Assembly (NCBI GenBank): GCA_036435485.1
Contig: CM071600.1
Coordinates: 162,204,546 to 162,268,545, forward strand
Length of the DNA stretch: 64,000 nucleotides
Reading direction: 5' to 3'
Source of the DNA: Saposhnikovia divaricata
Lineage: Eukaryota; Streptophyta; Magnoliopsida; Apiales; Apiaceae
A program made the translations under genes and the position numbers. Position 1 is the first letter of the stretch, and each line of letters begins with the position of its first letter. Below the pieces are notes generated by a model that was given only the letters and a program-made list of their open reading frames with translations, did not search any database and had not been told where the DNA came from. Below, in pieces: positions 35,816-47,509 of the stretch.

Positions 35816-36826
35816 GATAAACAATAGTGTCATTGTATGGTGTGTCCAAGTACAATCTATCTATTACTTTATATTTATCTTTTACGTTATATTAAATTAG
35901 GTGTAAAGATTTCTATTTTAAATAATGATGAACTTCCGATTTTATTCCTATATTTTCAAAAATCATAAACATCGTTTTTTAATAATTATGTAAAAAGTAA
36001 TAAAAATATGTTAGCGTCGATAATCGAACAACTAACTTTCTTCTATTAAACTAATGACATAACAAACTCTGCTACACTTATTTTTAAGGTTAATTTAATT
36101 TTTTTTATGATAAATAACATATTCTTTTCTTTTCTTTTCTCATCCTCTTTTATTTCTATTTTTGAGTAAATTAAATGTTGTTTTATATTATTTCTAGAAT
36201 ATTAGATAGGCAAAATTACAAAAATTATTCTAATTGATTGAGCATATTATACAATTCTCATTTGCCATTTTAAATAATTGATATAAAAAACAAAATTTTA
36301 GATTATAAATAATGTAACCGAGTAAAAAAAAAAATTTGTTTACATGCGTCTCCATGTGTATATTAAATTATTGAAATAAAAAATAAGAATTGGTTCGAAG
36401 AAATATGTAAATATTAGTTATCAAATCATACATAATTAATAATTGCATCACCTAACTTTTAGGTATATAAAATTTTAAATATGTGAGTCATGTTTGAGGA
36501 TTTTGATCAACCAACTATTTAGACTTTCAACAATTTAAATATATGATCGGTCTAAAAATATAAATACTTAAACACATACGAAAAATTATTGAAATTATGT
36601 TAAAAATATGGGAATTCTAAAAATATGATATATGTTATATATATAAAAACTAAAATAATTAACAATCAAATTAAATTAAAAAGAAATAAACTTTGGAATC
36701 ATAAATATTACAAAACTACAATAATTATTTATAATGATCAATTATACTACAACTCGACTATGAAGTATGGTGCATATAAATTTTAATAAAATATAGTAAA
36801 ATGATTAATAAAATATATAATGGTTT
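35816..36826. other. AT-rich host DNA, no gene seen
   Basis: Very AT-rich, with many short stops in all frames. I see no gene, RNA or clear transposon ends. Confidence 0.6.
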
Positions 36827-37220
36827 GGGTGATGGCCCAAAATATTCATCTGGGAAACTGGCTGGCCCTTTTTACTGACAGGACACGGTACATCGTGTAC
36901 CGTGATATGAGGGGTGTTGCGGAACACGATCTTCCGTAACAGGGCATGATACGGAACTAAGTCTTCCGTGTTATGCATGATACGGAAGACCATGCTCCGT
37001 GACTGTGCTGCGCACCCACCTAACACGGAACACCGTCCACCGCATCATGCATAACACGGAAGACGCAACTCCGTATCTACGTAATACGGAGGACGATTCT
37101 CCGCATCATGCTAACACGAAGGACGATTCTCCGTATCCCGTCGATATTTCGGGCCATTTTTTTCAAAATCAGTATTTTGGGCAAAAACTTGTGAAAAATA
37201 GGCATTTTGGTAATTCTCTC
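36827..37220 (+). mobile_element. Hairpin-array MITE, copy 2 (394 bp, 9-bp TSD)
   Basis: TSD TAATGGTTT (36818-36826 and 37221-37229). Same ends as copy 1 in opposite orientation: GGGTGATGGCCCAAAAT at the left, TTTTGGTAATTCTCTC at the right. The interior (about 36880-37150) is an array of ACACGG/ATACGG ... CCGTGT/CCGTAT half-sites, 10-25 bp apart. The interiors of the two copies differ much more than their ends. Confidence 0.8.
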
Positions 37221-37229
37221 TAATGGTTT

Positions 37230-38690
37230 AGTTATAACATATAATTAGATCAAAATATGATATACTCAGAAAATTTGATTTTGGATTTCATACACATGCA
37301 TGGTTCATTAAGATCATTTTATCATATTTTACATTGATTGAAATATTTGGAAACATTAAACTTTGAGTTAAAAAAATTTTAAAATTATAATATAAAAAGT
37401 ATTTCAATTTTTAATCGAACTTCAATATTGTGTAACAAATATTAAACTAACTAAACATTTGAGTTGGAAGTGTAAAATGTATATGTATAAAGAAAATGAT
37501 TGAGACTACCATAAGTTATGAATGATTTTTTCTCAATATTAAAAGATTTTGTAACATGTCTCAAAATATAATCTTACTTATATGATCAATTTTTTACAAC
37601 AAAATCAAATAATGAGTTTGTATAAGTCTATATTATACACGGACAATTTTACTAAAAAAATTATTTGCATACTCAAATTTCCAATTTGATAAAGTTAATT
37701 TCACGCAATTGAAAACTAAATTAAGTATTTAGAAATTATAAATATTTATGTAATTATTATCACATTGATATTTATCCAAATTTTATGAAATCGAATCAAT
37801 TTATAAAATATTTGATTGAAGAAATTAGTATGCAATATTATAAAATAACAATAAAAATATGTGATAAATCAAAATTTTATTATTTATCATATTTTTATTA
37901 TAAAATTATTTAAATATATAGAATTTTTAACGAAAAATTAGTTTCATGCCTTACCCTGACTTTTGTGTTAACCAGCATGTCCATGAATTTGAAGGAACTA
38001 CGATATGCACGTGCGAATCTCTACACAAACTGGCAGTTGATTGGTAGACAAATTCATCCAAGCATGTATACATGAAATGAAATAACTAGTTTGTGGTAGT
38101 GAAAAAGGTCCAAAAGGATTACACGTGAAATAAGGTGATAGTACATGAAATGTGGAGATAAATAGGAGTATAATATTAAAAAAGTATTGTACCGACTGAG
38201 AAGAAAAGGTTGAAAGGTAAGGGAGACAAGAGAGGTTCATTTTCCTTTTGGGAAATCCAAAGCCTAGGACGACCTTGCCAATGACTTCCAACCCCCCTTT
38301 TCTTTGTCTTTTTTCTTTCTTTTTGTTAACCAATACGATTTCAATATTTCTTGTTTATATATCATAACTAACTAGCATGCTAGTCCATGCAAAGCAAATG
38401 ATTCGTAATTTTTGAAATATTATACGTTATTAGTATGATATATTTTACAGAACATTTTTTATGAAGACTGATACTAGTCGAATTTCTTACCTGAATTTCC
38501 TATATGATCATAATATTTTACTTACACTTAAGAATTCGTATACATTTTTACAAATAATTTTAAAAATGTAGTTTAGAAAAACAGAACAATAAGTATTTTG
38601 AAAAATTTGTCCTTGACTCAAATGATAACTCATATTACAATGAGTACTGAGAACTAATCTCATGCTCAAATGTATAATGTGTGCACCATC
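37230..38690. other. Host DNA, no gene seen
   Basis: AT-rich; the only longer open stretch is on minus at 38333-37998 and has no recognisable domain. Nothing to support. Confidence 0.5.
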
Positions 38691-38914
38691 CTCAGTCAAT
38701 CATTCGTTCGTGTCACCAAATCGATTATCACTCTAGCAATAATTTACGAATACTTTTGTCAACGAGTTCTAACCACATTACCGACCCCACGTTTGATAGT
38801 TTATTCATTCCATTTTTCATCTTCTTATAATAGAAATGAGTTTATAAATCCCTACCGATGTCGTTCTCACCCACTCTACCACCATCAATGCCATCACCAA
38901 CACCTTTAAATACT
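38691..38914 (+). repeat. Host tandem repeat, first unit (left part)
   Basis: Resembles 54530-54742 (TCGTGTCACCAAATCGA, GAGTTTATAAA, CGATGTCGTT blocks). The unit continues at 54239-54540 after the copia 4 insertion, so the host once had two neighbouring copies of a roughly 0.5-kb sequence. Confidence 0.7.
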
Positions 38915-40590
38915 TGTTAGGTCCCGTATGAGGGCTATTTTAAGCTAGAAGGGGGGTTGAATATTTAATATCCAATTTAAAAAATATTATGGAGTTTTAA
39001 AATATTTTTCCCTTTTAAAAAATATTTTACCGAGTCGTTAGCAGTTTATAAGTGCGGAAAATAAACGACAAGCAAAGAAAATACCACACAGGAGATTTTG
39101 TCCTGGTTCGCGATGGCGCAACCCCTAATGGATTCGCTCACCCCTACTCCAGTCCCCGAGATCCTCTCCGGACTCGAGATTTCTTCCACTATAAAGAGAC
39201 TCCTTTATAGTAGGCGGAGAAGCCTTACACAACTTTACAAATATTTATCTTGATACGTAACTACCCGCTACTACCTCAAAATAAATGTAATACCCACAAG
39301 ACTTGTCGTGGTCCGTAACTCCCCGTTACTCCCTCAAAGTTATTGTAAAACCTACACAACTTATCCTAGACAGCAACTCCCCGCTACTTCTTTAAAGTTG
39401 ATGTAGAACCCTTGGTGTAGACTATTGATTCTTGGCTTTTGTCGGTCTTGGGTCTTAGATGATAGGTCTTGAGTCTTTCCTCTTCTTCACGGTGCAAAGG
39501 CCACTAACACCCCACTAGTGCCTAGGACTTGGGTCTTAGAACGAGAATCAACTCACTTCAACTTCACCTCACTACAAAAGTTAGACAACAATATCTACGA
39601 AACAAATATGATTAAGATTATATAAGTTGGACTAGTATGTTACGGTACTAAGTCCAAAAGAGTAACTTTAATATTCGTATAGGAATATTAAGTTATATTG
39701 TAAGTATACTTTCTTTGATATTAAATTTTGACCAAAGTATACTTTTAATTACTCCCGATAGATATAAATAATGATGGAGCAGTATTGGAAGACCTTGTTT
39801 AAAAGCTATAGTGCTTTAAGGCTTCGAATTGTATACCTTTATTCGACTAATACAATGTCGAGGTATAATTATAACTTCTAGCACGAATCAACATTTTAGC
39901 CACACGAAACCATAAAAGTAAGTGAGATAATTAAAACAAGTGGCTAACTTGTGCTCTTTAGAAGTAGTATTCTTTCTTTTGATAGATCGTTTAAATCCAA
40001 GAATACTTTAATAACAATACTCCGTTAAGATGATATAAAATAAATATAACTCGGAGTTTGTTGATATATAAAGTCCGTTAAGCTAATGGGCTTAAGGCTT
40101 TTAAGATGTATACTTCCGTTTCACTAAATACAATGTCAAAGTATAATCTTATTTTAACTTCTTGCACTAAATAAGTTTATGGCCTCGACAAGTAAAGTAA
40201 GTGCGATAAATAAGTGGCTAAACTTGTGCTCTTTTAAGAAGTTTAAGTTGTATGATGTATTTCGTTATTTGAATATCCCACGGAACACTAAAGATGTTAG
40301 TTGGGAATCCGAACGAAATAAATATTGTTACAACTTTGACGTATGTCAAATATAATCTCACAACTTTTGAGATTAAGTACTTTGATATGATCTTTCTTGT
40401 AATATAACGTTTCTTTTCAAAGATCAAGTACTTGGTTCAACTCTTTGCTTATATATATAGCAATAGAGGTATATGAGTTGAACTATGTGTTTATATTGTC
40501 ATTCTCTTTTATTAAAAGACTTTTGGAATCTTATATAGATCCAAGAATAGAGATTAAGATGAAGTAGAGAATTTAAGCACAAATCTCAAA
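38915..40590 (-). repeat. 3' LTR of copia 4, truncated
   Basis: Matches 49863-51545 closely (TGTTAGGTCCCGTATGAGGG to GCACAAATCTCAAAT), then stops. About half the LTR is missing. It contains the leader-like sequence GGTTCGCGATGGCGCAACCC. Confidence 0.85.
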
Positions 40591-41153
40591 TTTAAGTATT
40601 ATATTCATCATCAACAACCTTCATATCAAGATATATCTAATTTCAAAAGATATCAGGATCTCCAATTAGATATGATTTCAGCAATACAAGTCACAAATTA
40701 GAGACATACATATATCACTTAGGGCTTCAAAATTATCTCAAAACACTGTCATTCATATCAGACTCAATTCACCAGGAATTAGGAACCATTTAATCCATGA
40801 TTAAACAATCAAAGAGTACACAGAGCTTTGGAAAGGTACATCAGAATTGTCCAGTTTTAAAGACATCAACATAGTCAAGACATGAGACTACTACTCTTAT
40901 TTCCATCCCTCATTTTGACTACATATGACTCACTATTATACTCATAATATACGCTTCAATTCATTACACATAGTGATAATTAATTTAACATTATCCGAAC
41001 TCACATCAAATTTTAACAGACATTACAGGTGTTATCATATTTATATGATCAATTAAAGAGATAGGTAACCATGCCATATTATCGGTTAACATAGTTATGT
41101 GGACCAAATAAATCAGTTTAAGCTATACAGATCAGAACACATACTTCTACCCA
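40591..41153. other. Unassigned DNA between two truncated LTRs
   Basis: No ORF or known ends. It joins the broken copia 4 LTR (40590) to the broken Athila-like LTR (41154). It may be filler from a deletion or a piece of another element. Confidence 0.4.
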
Positions 41154-41762
41154 TTTCTCCCTTGCAATTCTAAGCTATATTATGTACAAGATATCTAATT
41201 TACAAGGCTAAGATGTGTTTTTATAGGCCTAGATATTTTGCCTAGCAAGAAAATTAACCTACAATACAACTAGGAATAGGTTTGGATGCCAAAAATACAA
41301 TCAGAATTCGAATTAGGGCAAAACAGACTTTTTCAGCATTTTTTTCACTATTCGCACGCTGTCAGCATCCATTGCATGCTGCCAGCATTCAAAATTCTGT
41401 TCTGACACTATTTGGGCACTGCCAGCATCCATTGCATGCTGCCAGCATCCAAAATTCTGCCGGTTGCTGAAATTGCTTATTTTTCTTCATTTTTTCTCCG
41501 TTTGCTCTCATTTCTTTTGCACTCACTTCCGTCTTCAATCCTTTAGCCTTCAAATCATCATGATATACCCAAGCAAGTCTTGATTCATCATTCCTAGGCT
41601 CGAATTCATCACCAAAATCGACGGAAATGCCATCCTTAAGCAATATTCTTGGACACCTGCACAAGTAGGCGAAACACATCAAAACTACAACAAACTTGAG
41701 TCCAAGACAATCAATTTAAGCCGATATGGAATGCTCCAAGTGGATATAAAATCCACTTATCA
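41154..41762 (-). repeat. 3' LTR of the gag-protease element, truncated
   Basis: Matches 46901-47509. It contains two units (about 41358-41400, 41418-41459) with CAGCATCCATTGCATGCTG, each able to fold as CAGCAT/ATGCTG. A 97-codon open stretch on minus (41682-41389) recurs in the other LTR; there is no evidence that it is a gene. Confidence 0.85.
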
Positions 41763-43191
41763 CACCCCCAAACTTAAACCGATGCTTGTACTCAAGCATA
41801 AACAACTAACACTACCTAATTAGTACCACTTTCGTAGGTGATCACGGTTGCATTTGGCATATGCAACAAGCCCTTTAAACCCCTAGGCAGCCCTAGTGGA
41901 CGAGTAAGGTCTCGTGAGGGCCTATAGCGAATGTACCCATAAAATCCATTTAACTAACAATGCAATGCATGAATGCAACTACTATGAAAAAAGCAAAGAT
42001 CCCCTACAAACTCACCAAAACCAACTAGCAAGTAAATATCTCAATGAATGCAAATAAATCCAAACAGAGGTCGACTAAGTCCCCGTACTCTAACATACAT
42101 GATAGAAACGTGCGTGTGTGCTATGCTCATCAGAAATACTCCCAAAACTAGGTCAACAATCATACCTATCCTTCACCAAGACAATCACAAGTATATAAAT
42201 AGAATAGACTGTAGACACTTCATAACTTAAGAACACCTCCATCCTTTTCCCAGGTAGACAGAAATTCATGCTTTTATTGCTAAACAACTACGATACATAA
42301 TATACAAACATGCTTATTTAGCTGTGCAATGAATGAGACCCCAAAAGGCTTATACAATAATACCCATGTAGCGAGTGTTAGGTCAGCAATCCCAAACCAC
42401 AAGGGCTTTAGGTTACTAGGACTAAGTCCCTTCAGACTTAATTACTCGAGTATTAAAGAGCTCACTCGTGACTAATTTTACATTTAACAATTGACTTTTT
42501 TTTTTCTTCTGATTTTTTTTTCTTTTTTTTTTCTAATTTTTTTTATGCAATCTGGAATGAGAATTCTCAATTCCAACCCTAGACTACTCATATAAATATG
42601 AGCCGGCTACTAGCCATTTGACGCCTAGCCATTATTTACAACTAGCATGAAATTCCTATTTTCCCCCAAACTTAGACTTAAGTGCTCCTACGCTATCAAG
42701 GGAATAACGAAAATTCTAAATATAAACAAGTGATTAAATCTCAAAGTATCCAAACAAACATGACCCTAACCTAGCCCAAAAGCACCTAATGAGACTGTGT
42801 AAAGTTTTGTTTCCATAACATGTACGTCACTTCCTAGGGACTATAAATCAACCCTCTATTCATCATTACCACACTCAAATCAACATCCACCTACCAACGG
42901 AAATAGCTCGTTCTAAGGGATCATGAAAAGTGCATGCCATGAAAATGTAACTAATATGAAACTCACATGGTGTACAAAAACAAAAACTGAATGTCCTAAA
43001 TGAAACACACATAAATAACAGGAACATATATGCATGAATTACTACTAATATGCAAGGCATGAAATACTACATTAACACATATAACTATATACACACTACA
43101 TATCCCTCAAACCACCCCCAAACTTGAATGATTCAATGTCCGCATTGAATGGAAAGGTAAATACGAGGGATAGCAGAAAACATACCTAACA
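41763..43191 (-). promoter_or_regulatory. 3' spacer with three purine tracts and a hairpin
   Basis: On minus, AAGTTTGGGGG occurs near 43123-43113, a variant TAAGTTTGGGGGA near 42676-42663, and AAGTTTGGGGGTG near 41775-41763, next to the LTR. A perfect 8-bp hairpin ATTCAATG/CATTGAAT with loop CGGA (43150-43131) lies just upstream of the first. A long T run is at 42490-42545 (+). No gene seen. Confidence 0.6.
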
Positions 43192-43209
43192 CATGGGTTG
43201 CCTCCCACG
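43192..43209 (-). other. RNA hairpin 45 nt after the protease-ORF stop
   Basis: On minus: CGTGGG-AGGCAA-CCCATG, 6 pairs including one G-T. It has the same loop and position as 976-995 in the first gypsy element. Confidence 0.6.
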
Positions 43210-43254
43210 AAGCGCTGTCGTTAACGTCATTTAGCCGGACAAATATGATTCAAA

Positions 43255-45823
43255 TCATGGTGGCTCGAAGATCGCATTCGACTTGTCCTTAGAAGAAGGA
43301 CCATTCACCCATTGTGTGACAACCTTCTTGCTATCTTCCCACATCTTTTCTAAATCAAACTTCACTTTGACCCTTCCTCCAATCAATTTTTTCTTTTTCT
43401 TCTTCACACCTCTAAGGTGTTTATGCTTCACAGTTGATTGATAAGAGCACTCTTCTACTTCATTATCCATGATCCACCTTCTTAACACATTATCTGGACA
43501 CACTTTAAAAATCACCAACTCATCATTCAAAAGGACATACCTCAAATGTGGTGGAAGTTTCCTAAGCTTTACACTCAAGAGATCTCGAATTGAAGAACTG
43601 TCAATGGAATCACTGATGTGATGCTTTAGCACGAGCGTGTCCGATTTTTCGCTCAATAACTGATCAAACTTCTTTCTCTGACCTGTATCAACCATTTCCA
43701 CACTGCAACACTCTTCCTCCTCTATCGGAAATTTCATGGCCTTGAACACATTAAAGGTGACATTCTGATCTTGCACCCTCATTGTAAGCTCTCCTTTTTG
43801 CACATCGATCAAGGTTCTACCAGTAGCTAGAAAAGGCCTTCCCAAGATTATGGGAATCTTCTTGTCTTCTTCAAAATCTAGAATCACAAAATCGGTAGGA
43901 AATATGAGCTTATCAACTTTCACTAAGACATCCTTCACTATACCCCTCGGATACGTGATAGATCGATCAGCCAACTGCAACGAGATGTTAGTTGGTTTCG
44001 GCTCCGGCAGACCAAGTTGCTTGAAAATAAAGGCATGAGATTGATGCTAGCTCCCAAGTCACACAAGTACTTGCTGAAAGAAAGGTTGCCAATAGTGCAA
44101 GGGATGGTGAAACTTCCCGGATCTTTAAGTTTTAGGTGGCAACTTCTGCTGTAGAACTGCACTACACTCCTCCGTTAATGCCACTGTTTCAAATTCTTCC
44201 AACCTTCTCTTTCATGACAAAATATCCTTCATGAACTTTGCATATCTCGGCATCTGCTCCAATGCTTCAACAAAAGGAATGTTAATGGACAATTTCTTGA
44301 AGACATCCATAAACTTCTAAAACTGTTTCTCTTGACTTTTCTGCAAGCGTCCAGGATATGGAGGAGGAGGATAGATCTGATTATTCTTTGAAGATTGCTC
44401 CGGAGTAGACTTTTCAACAGGTTTCTTGCTCTTCTCACCATCAAGCTGATCAGCCACTAAATCAGATTTTGCAATTTCTGGAACTGCAGATTTTTCAACC
44501 TGCTGATTCTGAACATCTTCATCTTCTTCAGCTGCTGATTGAGGATCCCTCGTAACCTTTCCCGATCTCAAAGTTACTGCATTCACCTGTTCTTTGCTTT
44601 CCCTTCTTCCTCAAATCATCCATTTCTGATTTTTCATTAGATGATTGCCCCGCATGAGCCTAGGGCTGTTGCTGAAATCCCGGAGGTTGATATGGTGCCC
44701 TTGGAGCATAAGGCTGTTGATAGCCTTGATTGAATGGCTTCGCTTGCTGATAAGATTGTTGAGCATTTTGATTGTTGCTCCAGCTGAAGTTAGGATGATT
44801 CCTGTTGTTTGGATGATAGATGGCTGGAACTGGTGCAGCAGGTCTCTGGAAATTACTCACGAACTGTGCTGATTCAGAAGAGATAGCACACTGATTCGTT
44901 TCATGCGCGCCCGCACATAGCTCACAAACACTAGCCACCTGCTGAACTCCAAAATTAGCAAGAGAATCTACCTTCATCGTAAGAGCTTTCAACTGAGCTG
45001 CAATAGCTGAAGCTATATCCACTTCAAAAATACCTGCTACTTTGCCTTGAGAAAGCCTTTGGGTTGGATTCTGATATTCATTCGCAGCCATCATCTCAAT
45101 CAACTCATACGCCTCATTATAACTCTTCGCCCATAGAGCTCCGCCAGAAGCTACATCAAGCATGGGTCTAGTCTGTGCTCCCAACCCATTATAGAAAGAA
45201 TTAATCACCATCCAGTCAGGCATACCATGATGAGGGCACTTTCGCAGCATCTCCTTTTATCATTCCCAAGCTTCACACAAAGTTTCACCAGACTGCTGTG
45301 TAAACTGAGTAAGAGCATTCCTGATTGCTGCAGTTTTAGCCATCGGAAAGAATTTGACAAGAAACTTCTGAGCAAAATCATCCCAAGTAGTGATAGAACC
45401 TGCTGGTAGAGAATGCAACCAGCCCTTAGCTTTGTCCCTGAGAGAGAATGGGAAAAGCCTCAGCTTTACAGCATCTTCAGACACACCATTAAACTTGAAA
45501 GTGTCGCAGATCTCAATAAAATCCCGGATGTGCATATTAGGATCCTCCGTAGGAGCACCCCCAAACTGGACTGAATTCTGAATCATCTATATAGTACCAG
45601 GCTGGATTTCAAAATTATTGGCTGCGATAGCCGGCCTGACAATGCTAGATTGGATATCCTTAATCTTTGGCTGAGAATAATCCTTCAAAGCCTTAGTCTC
45701 CTCTGCGGCTGCTATTCGATCACCCATCTTAACTGTTGTTTCAAGTTCTTCCTCTCCTTTATTATCTGCAACTAAATCAATATCTTCCAAATTATCCCTA
45801 CGAGTTTCCAAACGTGTTCGCAT
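43255..45823 (-). pseudogene. Athila-like gag and aspartic protease
   Basis: Gag starts at ATG 45823 (MRTRLETRRDN). The retrotransposon gag core includes NMHIRDFIEICDTFKFNGVS, FPFSLRDKAKGWLHSLPAG and FLVKFFPMAKTAAIRN. Next come a C/H region (CELCAGAHETNQC, about 44935-44890), a Q/P/Y-rich part and AVTLRSGK (about 44580). Protease: the CDLGASINLMP motif (about 44070-44035), with DLG as is common in this lineage, then ILGRPFLATGRTLIDV. A K-rich tail leads to the stop at 43257-43255. Breaks: TAG at 45587-45589, a double stop near 45257, a frameshift near 44640 and others near 44300 and 44040. Gag would build particles; there is no enzyme to copy the RNA. Confidence 0.85.
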
Positions 45824-45943
45824 ACACGCTCAAGTACCTAGTAATCACACCAACAAACAAGCTGTGTAAGTAACCAATCCAAGTCAGTGAACTCTAACGA
45901 CCACTAATGACAAGCACATAAACTAATAAAACAAAACACCGAG

Positions 45944-47509
45944 TCCCCGGCAGCGGCGCCGAAAACTTGTTAACACAAAATCACGCAAGTATACCCGGTC
46001 ACAAGTAATATAGAATAAAGTTGAGTTCGTTCCCACAGAGATCTGATATGGTTTTAATTCAGTTATTGTACCTATGCAACAATGTATGGTTATTACTCAC
46101 TGCTAAGACAAATAACAACTTGGTTTAATTAACTAAATTAACTAAGAAGTAAATTAACAACTAAGAATTAACTAACTAACGAGAATTGGAATCGAATTAC
46201 GTCTACAAGAGTAACATGGGATCCTAACTTCATTAAATACTTCGCTTAGATCTGACGCCTTTAATCACTATATGCAATGGTTATGATATCTGATCGAATA
46301 ACACGAAATAAGTACACGCTACCTGTCAGCATACGTATACCAAACTAAACATACATCCACAAAATAGATAGAAGATGAATAGACACCAATTATGCTTAGA
46401 CCCTATATGTCTATAGAATTTGAAAACATAACGGTTGAAGAACAAGTTATCCATAAAGATCACACAGGGCAATATAAGTATTTTCATCTCATACTACGAA
46501 TCATGTTGATAAACAATCATGAACCTATGCTAGCATGGCAAGTTCTAAACCTCAAGATCCACTTTCACTTCACAAGAGATTAACAAATTAGATGTTAGCT
46601 ACGCATCTAACAATTAAGCACAACCATATGAGGATATCAGGTATACATCACATACAGATCTTTAAAGCAATCAAGATACTAAAGCTCCATAAATAAATTC
46701 GTTAGAATCCCATGACAACGATTAGTTCATAATCGAACCGCTCATCATCATGGGATCTAATGAAACCGTGATAGAAGACAAGATATGAAAGAAAGTAATA
46801 ATATTAATAAAACAAAGAGTTGAGAAAACAAATCTATGATACAAAAGATGAAGTAGATCTAGATCCGTTGCTTGTCACGAGCGTTGAATCTTTCTCCCCT
46901 TTTCTCCCTTGCAATTCTAAGCTATATTATGTACAAGATATCTAATTTACGAGGCTAAGATGTGTTTTTATAGGCCTAGATATCTTGCCCAGCAAGAAAA
47001 TTAACCTACAATACAACTAGGAATAGGTTTGGATGCCAAAAATACAATCAGAATTCGAATTAGGGCAAAACAGACTTTTTCAGCATTTTTTTCACTATTC
47101 GCACGCTGTCAGCATCCATTGCATGCTGCCAGCATTCAAAATTCTGTTCTGACACTATTTGGGCACTGCCAGCATCCATTGCATGCTGCCAGCATCCAAA
47201 ATTCTGCCGGTTGCTGAAATTGCTTATTTTTCTTCATTTTTTCTCCGTTTGCTCTCATTTCTTTTGCACTCACTTCCGTCTTCAATCCTTTAGCCTTCAA
47301 ATCATCATGATATACCCAAGCAAGTCTTGATTCATCACTCCTAGGCTCGAATTCATCACCAAAATCGACGGAAATGCCATCCTTAAGCAATATTCTTGCA
47401 CACCTGCACAAGTAGGCGAAACACATCAAAACTACAACAAACTTGAGTCCAAGACAATCAATTTATGCCGATATGGAATGCTCCAAGTGGATACAAAATC
47501 CACTTATCA
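45944..47509 (-). repeat. 5' LTR and primer site of the gag-protease element
   Basis: LTR 45968-47509 (1,542 bp). Its right end (CACTTATCA) breaks the copia 4 gag frame. The primer site is at about 45944-45962. No gene. Confidence 0.85.

Larger units (their letters stand above)
41154..47509 (-). mobile_element. Athila-like gypsy element with gag and protease only
   Basis: Read on minus: 5' LTR 47509-45968 (TGATAAGTGG...GTTAACA); a primer site of the tRNA-Asp type (CGGCGCCGCTGCCGGGGA, about 45961-45944); gag and protease (45823-43255); 3' spacer; purine tract AAGTTTGGGGGTG (41775-41763); 3' LTR 41762-41154, truncated. There is no RT, RNase H or integrase. The shared 609 bp of the LTRs differ at about 7 sites by eye, so the insertion is fairly recent. 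It sits in the copia 4 gag. Confidence 0.85.

Noticed and set aside
41389..41682. 97-codon ORF found in both LTRs of the gag-protease element
   Set aside because: Its conservation follows from LTR identity; no domain and no separate evidence of selection.
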